Positions 33,176-40,264 of a stretch of DNA of 40,843 nucleotides are shown one piece after another. Under the pieces are notes generated by a model, which saw nothing but the letters and a program-made list of their open reading frames with translations, did no database searches and was not told the origin of the DNA. The translations under genes were made by a program, and so were the position numbers. Where the stretch lies: IMG/VR virus record IMGVR_UViG_3300031787_000289, positions 1-40,843 of that record. One strand, given 5' to 3'. Positions within the stretch are counted from its first letter, which is position 1, and every line of letters begins with the position of its first letter. This stretch comes from a virus.

Positions 33176-35254
33176 ATGAGTAACTACAGTGATTTCTGGC
33201 TTAAAGACAACCATTATGAATGGGATTGGGAAGATGAGCTAGATGCGGCTATTGAAGAAGAATCAGGTACAGATGCTACAGTTGATGCTGAGGATCGTCT
33301 CAGTGATACTACAGCTAGGTTGATTCGTTTATCTTCAGCTCGTCGTGCTGTTGCTAACTATGTTAGTATTCTGACGAACCAGAATATTCCTGTAGTATTC
33401 AATGATAGTGCTGTAAATTGTACTGATGGTAAGCTAGTCTATATCAGTAGCGATATTACCAAGAAGGATAATTTTGATGTGGCTGTCGGACTAGCCTTAC
33501 ACGAAGGCAGCCACATCAAATATTCTGATTTTGAATTGTTTAAGACTGTATGGATGAATGTTCCCCGTGACATTTATAACTATACTGAAAAGTTAAGCAT
33601 TTCAAAAGATGAAGTGGGTAAGACTTGTCAGACTATTCTAAACTATGTAGAAGATCGTTTTATCGATTATACTGTACATCGTAATGCTCCTGGCTATCGT
33701 GGATACTACGATGCTTTGTACGACGAATACTTTAATAACAAGGTAATTAGTGATGCTTTGGACAGCGATATGTATCGCACACTAAGCGTTGAGTCTTATA
33801 TGTACCGTATTATCAATCTTACAAATCCTAATACCAATCTTAAGGCTTTGCCTGGTTTGTACGATATTGCCAAAGAATTGGATCTTACCAATATTAGTCG
33901 ATTGACTACTCCAAAGGATCGGTTGAATGTTGCTTATAAAATTGCAGAAATTGTATTTAAAAATATCAATGAACACAATCAAAAGCAAACTGGGCCTGGA
34001 TTTGATCAAAATGATAGTGGTGTACCTGACAATTCCAATGGAATGCCTGGTGATGGCGAATCTGGTAAATCAACTGATGATGTACTTGGTGGTACTGAGT
34101 CTACTGTAACAAGTGATAATGCTGCTGTAACAACTGATGTTGGTACAGATGCAAATATCAGCAAGACCAAACAGAGCAAGATTGCTAAGAGTTTTGAGAA
34201 ACAGAAAGACTTTCTTGCTGGTAAGATCAAAAAGAAGAAGGTTTCCAAGCGTGAAAAGACGATGTTGGATGTTCTTGAAAAGAGTCAGATCGATCTTGTG
34301 CCTGTAGCTCAAGATATGATGAAGGCTAGTGGATTTGTTGGAAGTGTAGAATGTATCTTGGTTAAGAATATGACCAAGGAACTTATTCTATCTGAAGAAT
34401 TTCCAATGAGCGTTGGTGCTAACAATGAAAGTAGTCGTACTGAACTACAAAAGAATGTGGATGCTGGTATTGTTTTGGGTACAAAGCTAGGTCGTCGTCT
34501 TCAAATTCGTAATGAAATTAATATTGATAAGTTTACCCGTCGTAATTTGGGTAAGATCGATAAGCGTTTGATGCACGAATTGGGATTTGAGACTGATACC
34601 AATATCTTTTACAGCACATTTACCAATAAATATAAGAAGGTAAACTTCCATATTAGTGTAGATGCTAGTGCTAGTATGCGTGGACCAAAGTGGAATCGTA
34701 CAATCAAGTTATGTGTAGCACTAGCAAAGGCTACATCTATGATTGATAATGTTGATCTTACTATTAGTTTTCGTACTACTATGAGCTACAATCCATACAT
34801 TGTGGTTGCTTATAATTCTAAGGTAGATAAGTTCTCAAAGATTAAGAATTTGTTTTCTTATTTAATTCCAGTGAATACCACTCCAGAAGGATTGTGTTTT
34901 GAAGCACTAATGAAGTTTCTGCCTAAGTCTGATACTAATACAAACAGTTATTTTGTTAATATTAGTGATGGTGAACCGTGTTTCTATTACAACAACACTT
35001 CATCTGGTATTGCATTTTCTTATCGTGACAAATCAGCTTGTGAACATACACGCACTCAAGTAAGAAAGATTAAGGAATCTGGTTATAATATTATTTCCTA
35101 TTTCGTATCTGATTATGATAATTTTGGCATTGAATTGTTACGTCAGAACTTTAAGACAATGTATGGTAGTGACTCACATTTTATTAATGTGGAGAATTTG
35201 AATCAGATTGTTAAAACGGTCAATAGTAAGATGATGGAAGCTATTGACATATAA
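33176..35254 (+). CDS. HExxH metallopeptidase-like / VWA protein, partner of the MoxR ATPase
   Basis: 692 residues. ALHEGSH (H109-E110...H113) gives a zinc-peptidase-like HExxH. Residues about 260-350 are a low-complexity acidic/Ser/Gly linker followed by a Lys-rich stretch. The C-terminal VWA domain has the metal site DASAS (D496, S498, S500), a TTPEG loop and ISDGEP. Pairing of a MoxR ATPase with a VWA protein is a known arrangement (CobS/CobT, MoxR/VWA chaperones). The HExxH at the front is less usual. It could assemble or cleave a target; the target is unknown. Confidence 0.75.
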   Translation: MSNYSDFWLKDNHYEWDWEDELDAAIEEESGTDATVDAEDRLSDTTARLIRLSSARRAVANYVSILTNQNIPVVFNDSAVNCTDGKLVYISSDITKKDNFDVAVGLALHEGSHIKYSDFELFKTVWMNVPRDIYNYTEKLSISKDEVGKTCQTILNYVEDRFIDYTVHRNAPGYRGYYDALYDEYFNNKVISDALDSDMYRTLSVESYMYRIINLTNPNTNLKALPGLYDIAKELDLTNISRLTTPKDRLNVAYKIAEIVFKNINEHNQKQTGPGFDQNDSGVPDNSNGMPGDGESGKSTDDVLGGTESTVTSDNAAVTTDVGTDANISKTKQSKIAKSFEKQKDFLAGKIKKKKVSKREKTMLDVLEKSQIDLVPVAQDMMKASGFVGSVECILVKNMTKELILSEEFPMSVGANNESSRTELQKNVDAGIVLGTKLGRRLQIRNEINIDKFTRRNLGKIDKRLMHELGFETDTNIFYSTFTNKYKKVNFHISVDASASMRGPKWNRTIKLCVALAKATSMIDNVDLTISFRTTMSYNPYIVVAYNSKVDKFSKIKNLFSYLIPVNTTPEGLCFEALMKFLPKSDTNTNSYFVNISDGEPCFYYNNTSSGIAFSYRDKSACEHTRTQVRKIKESGYNIISYFVSDYDNFGIELLRQNFKTMYGSDSHFINVENLNQIVKTVNSKMMEAIDI

Positions 35255-35271
35255 TATAAAGATGGTATAAT
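35244..35271 (+). promoter_or_regulatory. Consensus sigma70 promoter
   Basis: TTGACA (35244-35249), 16 bases, TGG then TATAAT (35266-35271). It is the best match in the window and overlaps the end of the VWA gene. A GAAAGGA ribosome-binding site precedes the next ATG. Confidence 0.8.
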
Positions 35272-35318
35272 ATATAAACGGGGAAATTTATCACAACATA
35301 AACAAGAAAGGATAAAAT

Positions 35319-35687
35319 ATGAAAAAGACAGATCGTAAGAATAAGACAAATCAAACAGTAACGTATCCAAGTTGTATTTTTACAATTAAGGAACTAAACG
35401 AACTTAATCCTGATATCGTAACTATTAGTTTACGTGACAAGGTTAAGAAAGCAATTAAACGAGGTGAACTAAATGTAATTGGTGTTTTGCCTAATGGTAA
35501 AGGTCGTCCAACTTTGGTACACGTATTTGGCTCAATTACCAAGTCTATTATTGATGAGGCTAAGAGCAAGGGTGTACATCTCAATCGTGAATTGTTGGTT
35601 GAAATGGTTAATATCAATTCATCTGCCAAGGAATCGGTTGTTGTGGTTGATGTTGACACAACAAAGACCAATTCGGTTAATGTTTAA
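35319..35687 (+). CDS. Small basic protein, possible winged-helix DNA-binding
   Basis: 122 residues, pI high in the first half. FTIKELNELN, then LRDKVKKAIKRGELNVIG, then PNGKGRPTLVHVFG resembles the helix-turn-wing pattern with a GRP wing seen in small phage DNA-binding proteins. The C-terminal 30 residues are Ser/Thr/Val-rich. It has the strongest promoter in the window, a Shine-Dalgarno site, and its own terminator, so it is probably made early and in quantity, perhaps as a regulator. Confidence 0.65.
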   Translation: MKKTDRKNKTNQTVTYPSCIFTIKELNELNPDIVTISLRDKVKKAIKRGELNVIGVLPNGKGRPTLVHVFGSITKSIIDEAKSKGVHLNRELLVEMVNINSSAKESVVVVDVDTTKTNSVNV

Positions 35688-35710
35688 ACTAAAAATCATA
35701 TAATTGAAGC

Positions 35711-35742
35711 ACCGTATATCTTTGATTTGATATGCGGTTTTT
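35711..35742 (+). terminator. Intrinsic terminator
   Basis: Stem ACCGTATATC / GATATGCGGT (10 bp with one G-U), loop TTTGATTT, then T-run. CTATTTATA begins one base later, again pairing a terminator with a late-type signal. Confidence 0.8.
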
Positions 35743-35743
35743 C

Positions 35744-35751
35744 TATTTATA
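35744..35751 (+). promoter_or_regulatory. Late-type TATTTATW signal
   Basis: TATTTATA seven bases before the ATG at 35759. Confidence 0.55.
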
Positions 35752-35758
35752 CTATATT

Positions 35759-35992
35759 ATGGCAAAAAAAAGAGACAAAGTACTACTATATTTAGACAAA
35801 CTCAACAAAAAAAACTTTTTGGTATATGAGGAAAAAGATTTACTTGATCTTAAATTGCCTATAGAGTATGTTGATAACGGTACCAATTTGTATTTGGATA
35901 CACTAAAAGAAAAGTGGAAAATAATAGAAGTTAAGAGATCTACAAACGAATTGACGTTAAAATTTTCAATGATTTTAAGAAAAAAAGAATGA
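35759..35992 (+). CDS. Small unknown protein
   Basis: 77 residues from ATG 35759; the upstream ATG at 35732 lies in the terminator and is rejected. Lys-rich start (MAKKRDKVLLYLDKLNKKN), strand-rich end. No family recognised. The next gene starts one base after its stop, so the two are probably translated together. Confidence 0.6.
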   Translation: MAKKRDKVLLYLDKLNKKNFLVYEEKDLLDLKLPIEYVDNGTNLYLDTLKEKWKIIEVKRSTNELTLKFSMILRKKE

Positions 35993-35993
35993 T

Positions 35994-37178
35994 ATGGATG
36001 CGTTACAAGAATACTTTGGAGTAGAAGCATTTGATTTTGAGGGAAACAAACGAAAATTAATTGATAATCTTAATTTGTTAAAAGCTATGTCTGTAGAAGA
36101 ACAGACCTTTTACAAAAAGTGGTTGGAAATACAAACTTGTGAAAGTTTATCCAGTAAGGCTAATACAATTAAAGCTAGAATTTGGACTCCCACTGATATC
36201 AATGATGAATCTTTAACTATTAAAGAAATAGAAAGTATAAATCCAACGTTAGTGTATGTTGAAACAAAACAACAAAATGAAGACTGGACGATTCTTCGTA
36301 TTTTTGGTCATACAATGACATTTGACCAAACTCCTGGTAGATTTATTAAATTTCTTGTAACCGATGGTAATGTTGATAGTCCAAAGTATATTGGTTGTAT
36401 TAGTGTTTCCAGCGATGTAATTGCTATTACTGATCGTGATAATTATTTGGGGTGGACTACAACTGATAAAATGGATAACAAACGATTGGCACATAGTGCA
36501 ATTGGTAGTTGTATTATGAGTACCCAACCAATTGGTTATAATTTTCTAGGTGGTAAATTAGTAGCTGCTATGATTACCACATCAACTGTACGTGATCTTT
36601 GGAAACAATTATACGATCAAACTCTTGTGGGTATGACAACTACAAGTTTGTATGGTAGTTATAGTATGTATAACAGTTTAAAATGGTGGCACAAATGTGG
36701 TAGCAGTGCTGGTAAAATTTCAATTAAACCAGATGATAGTATTTATGAAACTTGGCACAATTGGTTGAAAGACATTGATGTAACTGCTTATGATAAAGCA
36801 CTCACTCAAAAAGAAGGAGTAAGTGGACCTGTAACTGGAGCCAAATCTCGTATTCTTGGTATGATATTTAGTAAATGTGGTATAAAACAATCCAATTATC
36901 AACACGGATATGAACGAGGTGTATATTATAGTTGTTTTTATGAAAATACCAAAGAGTTTTTACAAAGCAAAATAGGTATTGATCAATTGAATATGAAAGA
37001 CCTCTTTAAACGTGATATGCAAGGGGTAATTGAGTGGTGGCGACCAAAGGCTGTAGATCGATATAAAAAGCTAAAGAGTGAATCAAATTTAAAGAATACA
37101 GTACATTTTTATAACCAGATGTTTGGGATGTCTTATCAAGAAGCTAAAGACACATATTTCAAAGAAGTTGGTAGATAG
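35994..37178 (+). CDS. DruA-like protein (DUF4338 family)
   Basis: 394 residues. The middle (about residues 110-260) has the DruA/DUF4338 pattern: RFIKFLVTDG, YIGCISVSSDV, a DRDNYLGW motif near 150, NFLGGKLVAAMITTSTVRDLW near 183-203, and VGMTTTSLYGSYSMYNSL near 212-229. The YxCFYENTKEFL and MSYQEAKDTYF ends are also folded. DruA is the marker of Druantia bacterial defence loci; here no other Druantia gene is present and it sits in a phage structural region with a late-type signal ahead. It could be a DNA-processing enzyme or a domain used in interphage competition. Function inferred only. Confidence 0.65.
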   Translation: MDALQEYFGVEAFDFEGNKRKLIDNLNLLKAMSVEEQTFYKKWLEIQTCESLSSKANTIKARIWTPTDINDESLTIKEIESINPTLVYVETKQQNEDWTILRIFGHTMTFDQTPGRFIKFLVTDGNVDSPKYIGCISVSSDVIAITDRDNYLGWTTTDKMDNKRLAHSAIGSCIMSTQPIGYNFLGGKLVAAMITTSTVRDLWKQLYDQTLVGMTTTSLYGSYSMYNSLKWWHKCGSSAGKISIKPDDSIYETWHNWLKDIDVTAYDKALTQKEGVSGPVTGAKSRILGMIFSKCGIKQSNYQHGYERGVYYSCFYENTKEFLQSKIGIDQLNMKDLFKRDMQGVIEWWRPKAVDRYKKLKSESNLKNTVHFYNQMFGMSYQEAKDTYFKEVGR

Positions 37179-37212
37179 AATTATTATAATATAAATTACT
37201 TATTATACATAC

Positions 37213-37226
37213 TATTTATATTTATA
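37213..37226 (+). promoter_or_regulatory. Two overlapping late-type TATTTATA signals
   Basis: TATTTATA at 37213-37220 and again at 37219-37226, sharing two bases. The second ends 10 bases before the fibre ATG at 37237. Confidence 0.5.
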
Positions 37227-37236
37227 AGAGTAATTT

Positions 37237-38271
37237 ATGGCAAATACCCCAATTAATGCAATGACCGCTACATTCGGGTCTGGTGATCAGACTGCGATAA
37301 AAATGAATGTAGCGGATTCAGGACCGTCAGATAGTACCAGTAAACTTATTGATTTACAACTTGGGAGTGTCACAAAATTCAAAGTTCTCAAAAGAGGTGA
37401 AGTAATTGCTACAAATTTTACGGGTAGTTTTAGTGGTAGTACTTTTGTTAAAAATCAATCAAGTGTTGCTGGCACCAAATATATAATATTTTCTGATGGA
37501 AGTGGTCAAAGAACATTGGGATATGATACTTCATTAAATTATGATGCTTCTTCAAACACATTAAATACCAATGGCAGTGTTAATATTGGTGGAGATATAG
37601 ATAGTACAAATGGTTCGCCACTTTTACTATCAAGTCCAACCACAATAGAGTTTGGTGGTGCTGCTACCACAATTCAAATAGGAACATTTTCCGTTGGTAG
37701 TTATACACGATTCAACTCAAGACAGGTCAGAGGTAATTTCACAGGATCATTTACAGGCAGTTTTAGTGGAAGTCAAGGTAATTTTACCAAGTTAAGTGGT
37801 AGTAATGCTAAAATAACAGGTAGAGTAATAGCCACATCATTTACTGGTAGTATTAGCGGTAGTAGAGCTAGTTTTAATAAATTTACCGCAAATTCATTTA
37901 CAGGAAGTATCAGTGGCGCCTTGGCTACTTTTAATAGTATCAGTGGCGCCTTGGCTACATTTAATAAAATAACCGGTAGTAGCGGGTTAATAACTGGTAG
38001 ATTAGTTGCTACTTCGTTTACTGGAAGTATCAGTGGGGGATATGCTGCTTTTGGAAATATTACTGGTGGATATTCTTCTTTTACAAAAGTAACTGGCAGT
38101 AGTGGCAAAATTCAAAATAATTTTATTATAAATGGTACATTAGAATTGAATAATGCTATCACAGGATCAAATTCTATGTTTATAAGTGGGGCTGGTAGTC
38201 CTATTGCTGGTTACATAGGAATTTTAATAGGCGGAACAAAATATAAGTTACCATTGTATCCTTGGACTTAA
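37237..38271 (+). CDS. Tail fibre/structural protein with FTGSISGS repeats
   Basis: 344 residues. The N-terminus (MANTPINAMTATFG) and middle hold beta-rich repeats such as FTGSFSGS, ATSFTGSISGS and GALATFN, typical of trimeric beta-helical fibres. The C-terminal GYIGILIGGTKYKLPLYPW is common at the end of phage fibre proteins. It lacks the GNVGIGT repeats of the first fibre but is probably part of the same adsorption apparatus. The start follows two late-type signals. Confidence 0.8.
   Translation: MANTPINAMTATFGSGDQTAIKMNVADSGPSDSTSKLIDLQLGSVTKFKVLKRGEVIATNFTGSFSGSTFVKNQSSVAGTKYIIFSDGSGQRTLGYDTSLNYDASSNTLNTNGSVNIGGDIDSTNGSPLLLSSPTTIEFGGAATTIQIGTFSVGSYTRFNSRQVRGNFTGSFTGSFSGSQGNFTKLSGSNAKITGRVIATSFTGSISGSRASFNKFTANSFTGSISGALATFNSISGALATFNKITGSSGLITGRLVATSFTGSISGGYAAFGNITGGYSSFTKVTGSSGKIQNNFIINGTLELNNAITGSNSMFISGAGSPIAGYIGILIGGTKYKLPLYPWT
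37906..37965 (+). repeat. Exact-frame 30-base tandem repeat in fibre gene
   Basis: Units 37906-37935 and 37936-37965 differ at one base and each encode SISGALATFN. A recent in-frame duplication within the fibre. Confidence 0.9.
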
Positions 38272-38274
38272 GGC

Positions 38275-38303
38275 TTGACTTATTATAAATTTGTTGGTAA
38301 GAT
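38275..38303 (+). promoter_or_regulatory. Sigma70-like promoter for UV endonuclease
   Basis: TTGACT (38275-38280), 17 bases, TGG then TAAGAT (38298-38303). The start point would be about 38310, and the ATG is at 38311, so the mRNA may be leaderless. Confidence 0.75.
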
Positions 38304-38310
38304 GATAGCA

Positions 38311-39222
38311 ATGAAAAAATCATTGTGCTGTATTTCTCTTCAACTTCAAGAAAAAGGACTCAAAGCTAATACTATGACCAAGACTAGATTCTTGGCATTG
38401 GAACGAAAAAATGCTTTATCTACTGTTTCACAGCGTACCTTGAACAATGTAAATGTTGCGGTAAATACCTTTTCTTTTTGTATAAGTAAAGGATGGAATT
38501 ATCGAATTAGCAGTGATTTATTTCCATTGGCTACTTTACCCGAAGCAAATTTATCGTTTGATGTTCTTCCTGACAAAGACCGTATTTATGCTGAATTCAA
38601 ACGTGGTGCTGAAATTATTAAAAAGAACAATTTACGATGTAGTACACATCCCGATCAATTTGTTGTGCCTGCAAGTGCTACAAAGACTGTTGTGGAAAAG
38701 TCTATTATTGAACTAAAAAACCATGCATCTATTATGGATTTATTTGGTTTGCCACAATCATATGAAGCTCCTATTAATATTCATATGAATTGTTATAAAG
38801 GCAATGCCAAAGATATTGCTAAACGTTTTATTGATGTGTACAATAATTTTCCTGTAAATGTAAAGTCTCGATTGGTACTTGAGAATGAAGACAAGCCAAA
38901 CAGTTGGAAGGTAGAAGAATTGTATGAATTAATTTATTCAAATACTGGCATTCCTATCACTTACGACAATCTTCACTTTCGTTGTAACCCAGGCAAATTG
39001 TCTGCTAAAGAGGCAGTTAAATTGGCTACGTCCACTTGGGGAAATCATCGTCCGCTATTTCATTTCAGTGACAACGATCTAACCAACAAGAATCCACGTG
39101 CGCACGGTGATTATGTACGCAGTGTTCCAGATGAATATGTTGATCTTGATGTAGATTTTGAATTTGAATTCAAAGCAAAGGACTATGCTCTTGATCGGTT
39201 TGAAAAAGAATTCAAAAAATAA
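38311..39222 (+). CDS. uvdE: UV damage endonuclease, UvdE/UvsE family
   Basis: 303 residues from ATG 38311; the open frame extends to 38275 but that part is promoter. Family marks are LNNVNVAVNTFSFC, YRISSDLFPLATL, RCSTHPDQFVV, the IMDLFGL helix, a NIHMN strand, LVLENED and an FHFSDND metal-site strand of a TIM barrel. It nicks DNA 5' to UV photoproducts to start repair. A phage copy protects its genome in sunlight. Confidence 0.85.
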   Translation: MKKSLCCISLQLQEKGLKANTMTKTRFLALERKNALSTVSQRTLNNVNVAVNTFSFCISKGWNYRISSDLFPLATLPEANLSFDVLPDKDRIYAEFKRGAEIIKKNNLRCSTHPDQFVVPASATKTVVEKSIIELKNHASIMDLFGLPQSYEAPINIHMNCYKGNAKDIAKRFIDVYNNFPVNVKSRLVLENEDKPNSWKVEELYELIYSNTGIPITYDNLHFRCNPGKLSAKEAVKLATSTWGNHRPLFHFSDNDLTNKNPRAHGDYVRSVPDEYVDLDVDFEFEFKAKDYALDRFEKEFKK

Positions 39223-39233
39223 TTAAAAAGTCA

Positions 39234-39262
39234 TTGACGGTTTGAACATTGGATGGTAAGAT
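39234..39262 (+). promoter_or_regulatory. Sigma70-like promoter
   Basis: TTGACG (39234-39239), 17 bases, TGG then TAAGAT (39257-39262). Leader of about 60 bases, rich in A. Confidence 0.7.
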
Positions 39263-39327
39263 AAATTTAAGTTAGTGATGAAACTAACGAAACAAAAAAC
39301 AAACAAAAAAAGAAAGTAATAAATAAT

Positions 39328-39531
39328 ATGTATACACGTACAAATGCTCGTAACAAGACTAACTTCGTAGGCCATAACTCCACCGGCGTTGAGATTTATC
39401 TCTCTACCCCAGTCGCGAAGGCCAAGAAGGCTTCACGTTTGACTCTACGTGCTGGTAAGACCCGCGTTGACCTCAATGGTCGTCAGATCAAGGCTCTACG
39501 TGATGTCTTGAGCGCTGGTTACACTGCTTAA
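39328..39531 (+). CDS. Small basic protein with distinct codon use
   Basis: 67 residues, many Lys/Arg, with RLTLRAGKTRVDLNGRQIKALRDVL. GC content and codons (GCC, CGC, ACC, CTC) are clearly unlike the AT-rich neighbours. It has a strong promoter and a long leader. It could be a highly expressed early DNA- or RNA-binding protein, or a recent arrival. No family recognised. Confidence 0.65.
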   Translation: MYTRTNARNKTNFVGHNSTGVEIYLSTPVAKAKKASRLTLRAGKTRVDLNGRQIKALRDVLSAGYTA

Positions 39532-39544
39532 TTGAAATAAATGT

Positions 39545-39580
39545 TAACTCATATGTGTGCATAGTTATGCATATGAGTTA
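39545..39580. promoter_or_regulatory. 11-bp hairpin over the next gene's start codons
   Basis: TAACTCATATG (39545-39555) and CATATGAGTTA (39570-39580) are perfect complements with a 14-base loop. The GTG 39555, ATG 39567 and ATG 39573 starts all lie in it. No T-run follows, so translation control is more likely than termination. Confidence 0.55.
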
Positions 39581-39824
39581 CATATTCAATAATCAAACGA
39601 TGATGTGGCTACTACTAATAATAGTAGCCATTTTTACTTTTGCAAACTTTTACTTGTTTATCAAGCTGCTTAGACAGTTTGACGATCATCAAATTCTAAC
39701 GGTAGATGCATTGGAATTAATTAATGTTAAAAACAATAAAATATCAAAAGACATTGAAATTTTGCAAAAGCGTAGTAGAATATTAAATAATGAAAGCAAA
39801 GAAAACATCCGAAAACAAAGTTAA
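39573..39824 (+). CDS. Small membrane protein
   Basis: 83 residues from ATG 39573 (GTG 39555 and ATG 39567 are also in frame). One transmembrane helix (MMWLLLIIVAIFTFANFYLFI, about residues 10-30) is followed by a cytoplasmic-type charged helix with LINVKNNKISKDIEILQKRS, a probable coiled coil. Function unknown. The 3' end overlaps the next gene by 35 bases. Confidence 0.6.
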   Translation: MSYIFNNQTMMWLLLIIVAIFTFANFYLFIKLLRQFDDHQILTVDALELINVKNNKISKDIEILQKRSRILNNESKENIRKQS

Positions 39825-40263
39825 AGTTCGTGGTTTATTTGATCATATAAATCATATTCGTGAGGTAAAGAATAAAGATTATTATAAGTCTTTATCCGAG
39901 GAAGAAAAGAAATCATTTAACAAGTATATGATAATTAGATTTCTTAGTATGGATGTTGATATTATAGAAGACGTATCATTTGTTTCTAAATATTTTCAAA
40001 ATATACCAGATGAACAATTTTATCAAGTAATGATCGATTTGGTGCCAAAAGGAAGAAAGTTCTGTAAGTATATTAAAAATAGTACCGAGGGTATCAATGA
40101 AACAATATTAGATTGTATTTGTAAGAAATATAAAATTGGAAAACGGGATGCTATAGATTACTATAACATATATACGTCTAATGACACTAACTTAAAAGAC
40201 TTGTGTGAACTAATACAAGGTTTTGGTTATAGTGAAAAAGAAGTAGAGAAGTTATTTAAATAA
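39790..40263 (+). CDS. Possible clamp-loader small subunit, gp62-like
   Basis: 157 residues. A YMIIRFLSMDVDIIEDVSFV segment, then DEQFYQVMIDLVPKGRKFCKYIK, matches my memory of short clamp-loader (gp62) proteins of environmental T4-like phages, which have an RxLSM motif then a PK..xFxxYIK motif. The C-terminus (YKIGKRDAIDYYNIY, GFGYSEKEVEKLF) is helical. If right, it works with gp44 to load the sliding clamp, but neither gp44 nor gp45 is in the window. It starts inside the upstream membrane gene, suggesting coupling. Confidence 0.5.
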   Translation: MKAKKTSENKVKVRGLFDHINHIREVKNKDYYKSLSEEEKKSFNKYMIIRFLSMDVDIIEDVSFVSKYFQNIPDEQFYQVMIDLVPKGRKFCKYIKNSTEGINETILDCICKKYKIGKRDAIDYYNIYTSNDTNLKDLCELIQGFGYSEKEVEKLFK

Positions 40264-40264
40264 T

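Noticed and set aside
32137-38290. TATAAAT sequences that resemble T4 late promoters (near 32138 and 38284)
   Set aside because: They lie in the spacers of good sigma70-like promoters and are not at the right distance from starts; T4-type TATAAATA is not seen as a repeated element before late genes.
38275-38310. Longer N-terminus for the UV endonuclease
   Set aside because: This stretch is the TTGACT/TAAGAT promoter; family similarity begins at MKKSLCCISLQ.
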